DNA from: Euwallacea fornicatus
Taxonomy: Eukaryota > Arthropoda > Insecta > Coleoptera > Curculionidae
Assembly (NCBI RefSeq): GCF_040115645.1
Contig: NC_089557.1
Span: 2,480,001-2,544,000 of the forward strand
Length of the DNA stretch: 64,000 nucleotides
Direction of reading: 5' to 3'
A program made the position numbers and the translations under genes. The notes beneath the pieces are model-generated. The model saw only the letters and a list, made by a program, of their open reading frames with translations, did no database searches and was not told the origin of the DNA. Below are positions 26,245-38,200 of the stretch, piece after piece; positions within the stretch are counted from its first letter, which is position 1; every line of letters starts with the position of its first letter.

Positions 26245-29200
26245 TCACGGAAAAGGAAATTAGACAATGGTAAGTTTAAATTTACGATAAGCTTCGTGTC
26301 TTGCAGAGAGTAAACAGAAGGGCTAATAAATATCTCACCGGTGGTAAGAGGTAGCTTTGAAAACTGCGTTTTTGTGTCAGGTGAGTAAGTGGACTTTATA
26401 AAGGGTTCTTACATGGGAGCGGTACAGAATATCAATACGACCAGGAAGTAAAAAGGAGCTTTCTGAAAATTTCCTGAGGGGGGAGGTTGAAGCTTGAACG
26501 CTTTCCTATTTTCGAGTGTCGATATTTCAAAAATATATAGAGTAATATAGCAAAAAATACATGAAATGAGTCAACCTGATGCCCTTTAGGACCCTATACA
26601 AAAAAATAGTTGTATAAAAACTGTTTTACAAATGCACAAACATTTTAGGCATCTCCTTTTTACAACGGAACTATCCTCAAAATTATCTCAATAGTTCTGC
26701 TTAATTTACATGAACTAATAAAATTCTCGGAGGCTCTGACGAAAAAATTAAGAATGCCCCTCAACCTCCGAGTTTAGAGGAATTCGTGCAATACAAAAGG
26801 CATTAAGGCCAGTATTCAGGACTCGATGACAGATATAAAAATTTCCGAAAATTAGCATGAATTTCGAAAAAATGCTTCGATCAAATAGTGTTTCGGATTT
26901 ATTAAAATACTTCTTAGAATTTTCGAAATTTAGAGGAATTTATGAAGTTGTCCTCCAGGCCGTACTTGTCAGGTACCTAGCAAATATCGGACATATTTTT
27001 ATTTCGACGTAAACGTCTTCAACTCTAGAAAACTCCGCCTAGTTCTGGATTTATTCGAAATACTTCGATACTTCCTCGAATTCTTTTTATTTTCCAAAGC
27101 TTATTTGAATTTATTATTGAATTTATCTTTTCCAGTGCTGCAGCGCTTGACTACTGCATGTTCTTTAAATTCGCCCAATATGTAATTCTCTGGAGTTTTT
27201 CCAAAGAAAAAACATCTAAATATCAAATTTTAAAATTCATAGTATATAGTCGATACCATTCAGTTCGATGTAGTTCAAGTCTGGTTTCTAAACAGTCTTC
27301 CCTGGAGTGTCTTCAATTTCACTTATTTTTCTGCAAACAGTATGAAATCACCGAATTTGATCAAGAACTGTTTTCCGATAATTCGACATGTTTTCCTTTC
27401 TGATTTTAAAAAATCGTGTGGCGGCCACAACTTCAGACACTCTGTATTTTCTATGTTACCAGTATTGGAATAAGACATGTTAGGGTCGTTATTTGATCCA
27501 TAACATTTTCAATTAACGTATTTTCCACAGTTTACGAAACGCTCTTCGTACACATCCAGTAAAAAGCCAATTTTAACCCTTAAAAAATCACTCCCTCTCA
27601 TTTTTGACCCTTCGTCACAACGTCGATTTCCAAAAACGATAATTGATATTCAAAAACCACCGTCCCGATATCCATTCTCTAGTTAATTTTCAAACAATTG
27701 TTGGCCCCATGATGTATGACCCGTGCAATGTGTCCCACACGCTCCATAAATTCGTATTTCCAGATATAAATCCCGTCAAACCCATCTGGATGATTGCACA
27801 AAAAATACCAAATCAACAGCCGGAAAAGAGACAGACATATTCATTTGTCACGAGTAGTAAAACTAGAAATATGCTATAATTAAGGTTGTTTACGAAAGCA
27901 TGAAATTTTTTACATATTTCAGCACAATCAACAACAGGGACATTAATCCCGCAATTCCACGAAAAAGTAATTTTTAAGAAAAACGATCGATTACGTAACA
28001 TTTGATTTACCAATATGCATAGCGCTGGGGAAAAAAACACTAAATTTCCGCTCTCGACGATTAGAGCAATAATTATGGTACTCGAGCCAAGAAATGACCG
28101 TAAATTGAGGAGGGAATAGGGATGGATTCACTGAACCGGGATAATGAAGACACGAGTTATCTTGGACGGGAGCAAAATTAGGCCATTTGGTAGGAAATTT
28201 TCTTTTAAACCCCCAGAAAAACTGCCGATTCTATTCCATCGAGCAAAGGACAAAACTGAATGACACAAAGGTAAAAACCGCAGTGTTGTAACAAGTCAAG
28301 CACGAAATATAATTTGCAATATCTAGCTATTTTAGCACAGCAACGCACTTTTCAGATCAATGCAACAGGCTCTGTTATCAAGGCTCCTACTAAGAACCTC
28401 CTTTAACACCTACGAAATTCACTTCGCCCTCGTTTTCCACCCTACAACAAAGCACCAAAACCCAAATACGATAATTCATATTTAGAAACCACCGTCCCGA
28501 TGTGTATTTTATTTTAAAACTCTCATGATGATTTTCAAACAATTATCGGTCTCATGATGTATGCCCGTGCAATGTGTCCCATATGCTCCATATATACTCA
28601 GTTTCACATGAAATGCACCGCCCAATAATAATGTTAATTAAGCCTTGTAATTTTGGCAAAACAATGCTTGATAATATAGTGTTAAATGATCGAAGTTTCA
28701 GTAAAAAAAGAATGAACGCCAATGGTTTTTGTTTGCAATCGATCGATGTTTCCAACAGGATAATGCAAAGCCGCATACTGCGAACATTACTGGAAGGTAC
28801 CTGGAACAAGCACAATTGGAAACGTCGCCTTGGCCTGCACGGCCACCAGACCTATCACCTATCGAACATCTTTAGGACATGATGAGTGACGTCTTTGAAA
28901 TTTGCAGAGAAGTCGAAACAATATTGACGACCTTCGACACCACCTTGGAGTAGCATGAAACGAAATACCCCAGGAGGATATTGATCATTTGTTGCTAAAC
29001 ATGCATCGAAGAGATGTCACTCGTTATTAACTTTTTAATTAATAAATGTTTTGTTTCACTAAAACTCTGATCGGTTGATACTGTGTTATAACGCATTTGC
29101 CAAAATTATTATAGAAGACTTAAATAATATTGCTAATGGGTGGTGAATTTCGTATGAAAATGGGTGTACATTCGCATTTCGGGAGACAAATCCCGGCAAG

Positions 29201-32200
29201 TCCATCTGGATGGTTGCGGAAAAATTACTAAATCAACAGTCGGAAAAGGGCTGGAAATGTTAATTTGCGAATAGCAGTAACACTGGAAATGTGCCACAAT
29301 TAGGATCGTTTATGAGAGCATAAAATTTTGTGCCTAATAAACCGGGACGTTTTATAGACGGTTCAAGAACAGCAATGGGGACGTTGTTTCCGTTGTTCTG
29401 AGGAAGTGTAATTTTTAAGGAAGAAAATCCAACTGCCACCGGAAAAAAACACTGAAATCCCACTCCCGATGAGCTGAGCGATAATTACGATACTTAAGCC
29501 GAGAAATGACATGTAAAATGAGGCTGAAACAGGGATAGATTAAGAGATAATGCCGGGATAATGAAGGGTTGGACTAGTCCTGGACGAAAGCGTGATTAAT
29601 TCACGTTCGCAGGAAATTCTGCTTTACACATCCAGAAAAATTTCCAAAAAAAGGAAAACTAAATAATGCTGCTGGGATTTAAACTGTTTTTTTTTTTTTT
29701 TAATTCCAAAGTACCACTCAGGGCCTTGACTCTATAATTTGTTGCAGGCACAAGGGGTTCCTGAAGGATTGTCCCAATGGGCTACTGACCGAGCAGGTGA
29801 GTAAGCCGCATGTTTCGAAGATTTCCATATAAATTTTGTTTTGTACAGACTGCAGTGCTACTTCGGTCTCCTAGGACAAGATTTAAATAAATTGCATCTG
29901 ATTCCGGGTTGATATCTAACCGAAACTTTGTTTCAGGGATTCATAAAAATATACAAACAGTTCTTTCCACAAGGAGATCCCTCCAAGTTCGCCTCTCTGG
30001 TGTTCCGAGTTTTTGACGAAAATAACGTAAGTATTGAACTTACGTGAGAATGTCCTATTTGCCCTCTCATTTGGTAATTAAGGAGTTTTATTTACCCTGC
30101 ACAAAGTTTCTTAGGCGTCTCTCTTTGTCTTTACGGGAAAATTCCGGGCTCGTATTCCCAGTTTAATAGAACAGTTCAAGTATCAAGAGCAGGAAGTCTA
30201 CTGGGTTAAATGTTAATTTTACTCCCCTGGAAGAAATTAAAGGGGCTTATCTACTCTGGGCTTACCTGAAAGAGAATGAAATTTTATCACCAAACAAACG
30301 CGGACTCAAAATTTATCCTTATAATTTGTGTGAAATCAGGGATTTTTATTGGATAATGTACTTGTTGAATTGAGATAACGCCATTAAGTGATGAGAATTA
30401 GGTGCCCCATAAAGATTTAATGGTTGGTCCGTTCTCGGGATAGCGGCGGAAATGAAACCGCAATCTCGTGTGTTTAATCGCCAACGTGTCGACCGTAGAT
30501 TTGGGTCATTCTCAAAATTTTTCAATAATGATTTGAGGACGTTCTTTCGAGCTCCGCAAGCGGCAACAAGGGCCGCATTTAGCATAGCAGGCATATATTC
30601 GAACCAAACAGCCTTTAATCGTGGGAGGAAAAACCAAATGGAGCTGGATATCGACTCAGTCTCAAAGTGAGTCAACTGAGAGAGGTTGGATTATTATTTC
30701 ACCTGAATTATGCCGGTTACTTCGATACAATCAACAATGCTGAAACCATTTCAATATTACACAGATACTTTCTATTAAATTAATATTAATTTAAGGAGCA
30801 ATCCTGTAAATAAGGCAGACTGTTTAATGCATTAGCCTGACGATCGCATTAATATAATAAAAGCGAGACCATTTACCGTCCATTAATATACGTCCTAGTT
30901 ACACCGTTTTTCCGTCGAGTTCATGGGAAAAAACCAAAAAAGTACAACATTTCTACTTAAAATTTAAAAGCCTACTTACTCTAAGTGGATCACGTATCAA
31001 GAATAGGCGTTCTGGCTTGATCACAATGCAAGCAGCCATGGAGTGGTCGGCCGCATCGAACCAGTAATAATCATACATTAATGAGATCGTTAATGGATGA
31101 TTTTGCAAACATTAAAAGAACTTGCTGACATTTAGTAGCCAGGAAAAAGTTATATGAAACACATTTCAGAATTTCTAAAGAAATTAGCAAGTCCGTATCG
31201 TGAAGTATGTTCGTCTTATACGGCTTATACAATGTGTGCAGAGGTCCCGCCTCCCTGGCGAAATATTCCTATTTTGCCAATTCTCTTTTTTTTTCGTTTT
31301 TAGTTAACTCATTAGCGCCCAAATTATTTTGTCGTGAAAAAATGTCCTGCTTTCTTCACGATTTAGTCTTTTAGCATCATATTTGAAAATTCATCTTGAT
31401 ATGTATCTTTTTTTTCAGCGGTTTTTTTGAAAAAAGGTGATCTATATATAGATCACTGGGATGTGCCGTATACTTTTTAATTTTATTAGGGGTACAAATA
31501 AGTTTCCGCCGTTTTCTATAAAAAAATTGGAATTAATTGTGAAAGAACGGGATATTACGTTTTATTCAAAGTATTGCCCATCAACGGCCACTACTTTTTC
31601 CCATCTTTCTGGCAGCATTCGGATACCACGGCGAAAAAACTCTTCATCTTTTGAAGCTATCCATGAATCGACCCAATTTTTGGTATCTTCATATGATGTA
31701 AAGCGCTGCTCAGACAGACCGTATGCCATTGATCGAAACAAGTGGTAGTCGGATGGGGCAAGGTCTGGTGAATATGGCGGGTGGGGTAGGACTCCCCAAT
31801 TAAGTGTTTCCAAATAGGTTTTAACCGGTGCCGCAACATGCGGACGAGCATTATCATGTAGGAGAATAATCTTGTCATGTCTAGAGTAGTAATGAGCGCG
31901 TTTTTCCTTGAGTGCTCGGCTCAATCTCATTAATTGTGTTCGGTAGGAAGTTCCAGTAATAGTTTCGTTCGATTTGAGCAACTCATAATATACAACACCA
32001 AGTTGATCCCACCAAATACACAACATGAGTTTTTTTCCATGAATATTTGATTTGGCTACTGATGTTGAAACATGGCCAGGTGGACCCCATGATTTCTTCT
32101 TCTTTGGGTTATCATAATGGATCCATTTTTCATCCCCAGTGACTACACGATGCAAAAAACCCTTTGTTTTATGCCTGGCAAGCAGCATTTCACTCATGCA

Positions 32201-35200
32201 AAATCGGCGTTCGACGTCTCTGGGTTTCAGTTCATAAGGAACCCAATTCCCTTGTTTTTGAATCATTCCCAACATTTTTAAACGATGTGAAATTGCTTGT
32301 TGCGTCACTTCTAATGTAAGTGCAAGTTCTTTTTGTGTTTGAGACGAATCTTCCTCCAATAACACTTCCAATTCCGTATCTTCGTACGTTTTCGGCCTTC
32401 CACTGCGTCCTTTGTCTTCCACGTTAAACTCACCGTTTTTAAACTTGTGAAACCACTCACGACAACTTCTCTCACTCAAAGCAGCCTCACCATATGCTTC
32501 TACAAGCAATCGATGCGCCTCAGCTGCAGATTTCTTCAAATTAAAGAAGTAAATCAAAAGTTCCCGCAAATGACGCTTATTCGGCACAAAACTTGACATT
32601 TTTGCAAGAAAAAAAAATGTGATGCTGATACGAAACCACTAATACTTCTAGGAAATGTTGTTACTAGTTGATCAAACTTGCGATAGTAAGATTTACATCT
32701 AGCAATTTCAGCATAACCTTCTGGTGGGACCATGCTTTGTTAAACGGCGGAAACTTATTTGTACCCCTAATATTTTTGGTCAAATTATTTAGGCGTTAAA
32801 TTCATAAATTTTATTTTTTACAAAAACTATTTAAAAAAAAATACAAAAACTATTTAATAGAAAAAATACAAAAACTAAATAAACTGTAAGTACAGGTCTA
32901 TTTATTGTGCCAATTAGGAAAGCAAAGAGTACACAAGGTAACATTATATTTGTCACAAAACGCTAACTGAAGACCATCGTACGAATGCAGTTCTCGCTGC
33001 ATACTTAACCACCTGCATAAGCTAACCTTATGTCCCAATAAAAATTGTTTTCATAAACAAATTTATGTCATAAAGGTTGTTTATTTCTTGTGATCTATAT
33101 ATAGATCACTGGGCGCTAATGGGTTAAGTATTCCGGCCGATTCTCATTTAAAATTGCCTTAAAGGTATTGAAAAAAATCGTTTTGTTCTGTATTGAGGGA
33201 GTATTTCAATTGATGTTGGCCGAGAAAAAAATGGTTAAAGATTTTTATTAATCGTCCCCAGGCATGTCTCATACCTGTACCGACTTCCCTTATTCCGGAC
33301 CTCAACAAAAGCAACAAAAAAATCTAAAGGTGCTCGACACCCTGTACGGTATGTACAGTCTGTCGAGGTATGGAAAAAATTAGCCGCTTCAAATTTATTA
33401 TTCGATCTTTGGGGCAATTAAACTTCCCCCAGTACTCCAGCTTTGGATTATATTTCTGAGCTTTTAACGCATTAAAACAAGAGTCGTAAAAGTATTCTCC
33501 TCGAAAAAAAACTTGGGACAAACGTCCAACCTCTGGATTTATTGCTTTTGGATGGTTATACATCATTCTTTTTTCCAGAAGGGGATTATTAAAATTCTTT
33601 TTAAATATTGTTTCTCGCGTTATTTATGACTCAAATTTTTTGTTATCTTTTCGAAAGGGATCAAAAATTAGTTTCGCAACTGAAGGTCCATTTCAACACA
33701 GAATCTTATCGATTTCCGACGGTAGAAATACACGCGTTACCCTGATCAGCATTTTTCCAATTATTTGTTACTGAACGCGAATTGAATCTCGTTTCTACCG
33801 GAACAGAGCTTATTATTTATCATTTGCGGTTTTAATAGTCCTACAAATCAACTACCTACAGTGAAATACGTGATTTATCCATGAGTGCAGTGTTATGGGA
33901 GGAACGAGGGTGAGATATAAATTGGACCGTTCGGAAAAGGCCTAACAAAGCATTACAGAAAAAATTACCGTCGATTTTTCGAAATTGAGTTACAGTCAAT
34001 TGCTAAATGCGACATTTTGTCTCTGAAAGAGGAGAAATTTAAAAAGGTATTTCTGGAGTAAAAAATTTACTTCGTTTTAAACGATTTCCACTCGATAGCG
34101 GGGTGATTCAATTTGAAAGTTCGGTCTTCAATTTTCATACAAAATTGGCAATTATGTACGAGAAATCCTACAATTTGTGAACAGGTAATACCTCCTAGAG
34201 AAAACTAACGAAATAGGTGTGAACCGTCACACCCCTCTCATCTACAGACGCTGTTTTGCAGAGCGAGACTGAGAAGTGATCTTGGCATACTGAAGAAGAG
34301 CTCACAAGCGTGACAATTTCACGAGTCTATGCATTAAATCTCGACCAATGAACAGTTATGCAATTATTTTAAAAGTTTCATTAAATAATAACAGCTTTTT
34401 GATGTAGGCCAAAATATTCATAAGATGTGGGTTTAAACCAGTATCGAAAGTCTCCCGAATGGACCTGCATAAATACATATAAACTTCTCATGTATATTAA
34501 TGAGTTTCCACGGTCGAATTTTTATTTCTTAATTATTAATTCACGTAGCGGCACTTCCTGAAATGGAAACAATTGCCGGAATGAGAATTTTTACCCCGCA
34601 TTTACCCTTATCGTGCAATCTTCACGTTGAAAGCGTTTCAGTGCTTTTATATGTAAGATTTAGTGGACTTTTAAAAGTTAAATGATCGGAATGTTTATTA
34701 CCCGAAAAATAAGTACGTGTACTGCATTTTCTCATTTTTCAGGACGGATCGATAGAATTTGAGGAATTCATAAGGGCCCTGTCAGTGACGTCAAGAGGAA
34801 ATTTAGACGAAAAGCTCCACTGTAAGTACCTTAAAATAATTTTCTTGCCGAATATCAGTAAATAAATCATGCAGACCCTGCCCGATGCAGATATTTAAAA
34901 ATGATGAATGAAAGCGAAAATTGCTTTTATGAGTGGCCCTTAATTGAATCAGCAGGGGAACTTGTGCGATGGCTCCGAGCAAAATTTGATTTCAGAAAAA
35001 ACTAATATCGAGTATAACGTTGTAATATGCGTCGTGAATCTATTCGTTAGGCAGTTGCATGGCACTCAGAGCGATATTTGCATGTAGACCGTGGCGTATA
35101 TAGTGCATCAATTGCCCCCATTTCGAAGTGAGCTTTTAAATTTGAATTTTTCCACGCTTTCAAAAGTCAATATTGTCATTGAAGTCTTCAGCGAAAGAGA

Positions 35201-38200
35201 GGACTTCGATGGTGGCATCGATAAACAAAAAGTATGATGATTAGGCAAGTTTGGCGCACGTAGTATTTTATTTAGCTAAGTGCACGGTGAATGACTAACC
35301 CCAGAAATAAAATTCAGGACCCGCCCACAGAGGATCCATCCAAAACCAACATACACCCAGAGGACAAAAACTAATTAAAAACTTTCGCATCGAGAGATCT
35401 GGAAGAATAATAAATTACACGATTCTCAGACGTTTTAATCAAAAACCCAACGATCTGATTTGGAATTTTTTCGCTCTTCTTTTCCCTGATAACGAGCAAA
35501 ATATAACGGCCATATTTCAGGATAGGTCGGGGTAATTATTTTGCCGTTTGTATCCCCTGCGAATTCAGGTTCCTTTACTCCCCCAGCATCGGAGGGGACC
35601 CTCGTTTGCGGTCAACAAAGGCTATTAGAACAAAATCACCTTTCGGTTCGTTAGATTGTCCTTTAGTTGGCGGAGGAGAGAAAACCCGTTGTCCATTTGA
35701 TATTCGAATACGTAGAGGGATTAGGGAGCGGAGTTTTCAAATTTGGCTTGGCTCCTCGTACGCTTACCGCATTATAATGCCAAAAAGTTTAGTGCTGTGG
35801 AGAAAACACTGAAAACCCATTGAAAATGTCGAGAGTGAAAATTCCACGATTTGCGGTTAAATTTTATAAATCGCGTGGTGACCATGGGGGCGGAAGCGAG
35901 ATGATGAATCCGAGTACGCAAAGGGAAGTTGTTCCGGTGGGTATAATACAAAATCATTCAATGAAAAAAGATATAACCTTAAAGGTCATAAATAATAAAG
36001 TCAATAGTCAAATATTGACAAAGTAGGAAATGACAACATGGCATCGTTCTTTTGTTTTCTTAAAAGCATTATGGCGCCATGTTGTGACGCAAGTTATTGG
36101 CTCTGCAGTGAGGGTTATGCAATAGTGCCAAAGTGCCTTGTAGGATTTCTCCCTACTCTTCTCCCTTTCCGATTTTTCCTCTCACGAAATTAGTCCGGGT
36201 CAGTAACAGGCATTCTTATCAAATCGGGTCATCTCAGGTTAATTATGAGTTTACGAATTGCTAATTTTTTAAACTGTTATGGCAAGAGAAAGACTGAAAC
36301 AGAATCGACTTAATTGAGGAACTGTCTAATGGCTGATTCGAGTTCAACTGCTTAATTAGGCTGCGTTGACATGCGGGGGAGAATACCTAAAAGCACAGAT
36401 ATTTTCGTTGTCTGCCGCTTTTGACCACTTTCCGCTCCACGTTGCGAAAGCCTCGGGCCTATGTGAGTCACAAAGTGACTTATTAGGAAATGGCAACGAC
36501 GCAGTGTTCTTTTTTTTTCGCAAAAAATGCAAGGTCTGTATGCCGGGAAGTCAACGGTGGGCGTTCGAGGGTTATGCGATGTTGCCGAACTTTGCTAGAT
36601 TTCTTCCAGTTTTCCAACTTAGGCTGCTCTACATTTTCATCTTAGCACACGAAAAGAGGATGAATGACGAGTGTTGGTTGGTAATAAATCAAAATAATAA
36701 TAGAGTGATAGTTTTTTTCCGACATTAAATGCATTTTGCTTGAATTTACTTGCAAGGAGCATCCCTAGGTGGCACTTTGGCCAATTTAGTTTTAGGTAAA
36801 CGGCAAAATTCAATAATCCTAAAGTCACCGAATCGATATTGCCAACTTTGCAAACTGTCTCGTCACCTTGGCAATTTGAAACTTCCGCAGTAATATTTCG
36901 TCGTGAAACCCGAGCCCCATGAGCAATCTTCCTTCGACGACTCAACATTATTTCCGCCCTAATTGTTTATTGAGCTTTAATCGATCATTGAATCGGAGCT
37001 TTAATAGCCGAATGCGTAATTGAAGCTCCTGGCCATTACCTTTGCTGTTGAAAAGCTCTTATCGTCCCTAAACTCCCTTTGGGCCATACGGAAAACGGCA
37101 ATATTTAAATTCTAAATGCAAATAAAACTCGCAAAGGGCTTTAAATTTCATCCGGTTTCCCGATCGAGAGGTAGAGACCGAAAAGGATTAAAACGAATGT
37201 CGCCCACTTCAGGGAAATTTATTTGGTTTGCGGAGGAAAAATGGAAATTAAAGTGCTTAAGTAAATGATAAAGCAAAGCCAATTAACTTGATTATGCCAA
37301 ATCTTTACTTGCTTGCATCAAGACTATTCTTGTTTAATTTACAGACTTTACATCCTGTCTCGCGCAACTTAACCGCGGAGTTGGGCTCCTAAGCGAAGTT
37401 TGGCCCAAGTTCTCCGCGAAGTTTATGGGGCAAATTAAACTCCTGGGAGTCGTTTAATTAGAACATCATTAATTGATGTTGTCAATCAATCCATCCTGTT
37501 ACGCTTTGAGTTCTCTCAAGTTAGACGACACGCGCAATTCACGCATAAGACTCACGTAACTCGTCGTAAAAACGTCGGCCCAGGTGCAAAAAATGTGATT
37601 ATATCACAACAACCTCGCCCGTTCACATAAAATCCCTTCAGCTCGACCAGAAAGAGATAATATAATAATATTTGTGTTTGGAATGCAAATAAAACTCTCT
37701 GGAACTTATATTTTCCAGTTTTTATGGTTTTAAAGATGAGTTGGGTCAAAGTTGGGTCAAGAGGAAAGCGGATTAAAACACCACTATCTGTGTGCCTCAT
37801 ACCAATTTATTTCGAATGGATTTCGCTTTGTGGATCAGGCATCTTAAGCTGGAAAGAAGTAAAATATGAGATCCGTTAAGATTTTTCAGGAAATGTAGTG
37901 TTTAAACTTGTTTATGTAGGTTCGTGTTTACAACGTATCAGTTTTAGGTTCATTGCCGGAATAAAGGTTGATAACGTCCTATTTTCTGGTGTGTCGTAGA
38001 AGGCCGAAATTAGTGTTTTATGCTTTATCACCCAGATCTGATGAACGAAAAACTCTACGCTTTTCCGTATAAATAAGGGATAGGGATCACAAATCCATTA
38101 TCTATAATATTCTTTCGCCGAGCGCATAAATCAAACCGTTTCGAAACTTATTGCAAGTAATGCAATCCAATAAATTTCAGTCCACCAAGGCTCTTATCTT

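Larger units (their letters stand above)
27560..29680. repeat. Diverged tandem duplication in a frequenin intron
   Basis: Unit A (about 27,560-28,380) and unit B (about 28,385-29,680) align in the same orientation from end to end. Landmarks shared in the same order: ACGATAATT, AACCACCGTCCCGAT, CATGATGTATG, CGTGCAATGTGTCCCA, CCATCTGGATG, ACTAGAAATRTG-like, GGAAAAAAACACT, AGAAATGAC and CGGGATAATGAAG. Divergence looks like 25-30% by eye. Unit B is longer only because it contains a Tc1-type insertion (28,595-29,166). Neither unit encodes a clear protein. Confidence 0.8.
31308..33123 (-). mobile_element. Internally deleted piggyBac-type element, hosting a nested mariner
   Basis: TTAA target duplications at 31,304-31,307 and 33,124-33,127 enclose 14-bp inverted ends (CTCATTAGCGCCCA on the left, CCCATTAGCGCCCA inverted on the right, one mismatch). 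TTAA duplication is the hallmark of piggyBac-family transposons. Without the nested mariner and its TA duplication the element is only about 530 bp. It keeps a piece coding for the transposase C-terminal cysteine-rich domain on the minus strand (32,898-33,050), so it is a deletion derivative that could move only with a transposase supplied elsewhere. It lies in the frequenin intron between exons at 30,026 and 34,743. Confidence 0.88.

Noticed and set aside
30923..30960. ATGGGAAAAAACCAAAAAAG resembling the frequenin N-terminus (MGKKNSK)
   Set aside because: It lies downstream of frequenin exons already placed, and the following codons do not match KLKQDTIDRL.
31461..31878. Two ORFs overlapping the mariner (95 aa plus, 73 aa minus)
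   Set aside because: Both are shadows of the intact 345-codon transposase.
36366..36728. 120-codon ORF in the 8-kb frequenin intron
   Set aside because: No recognisable domain, antisense ORF of similar length, phenylalanine run from a poly-T tract.
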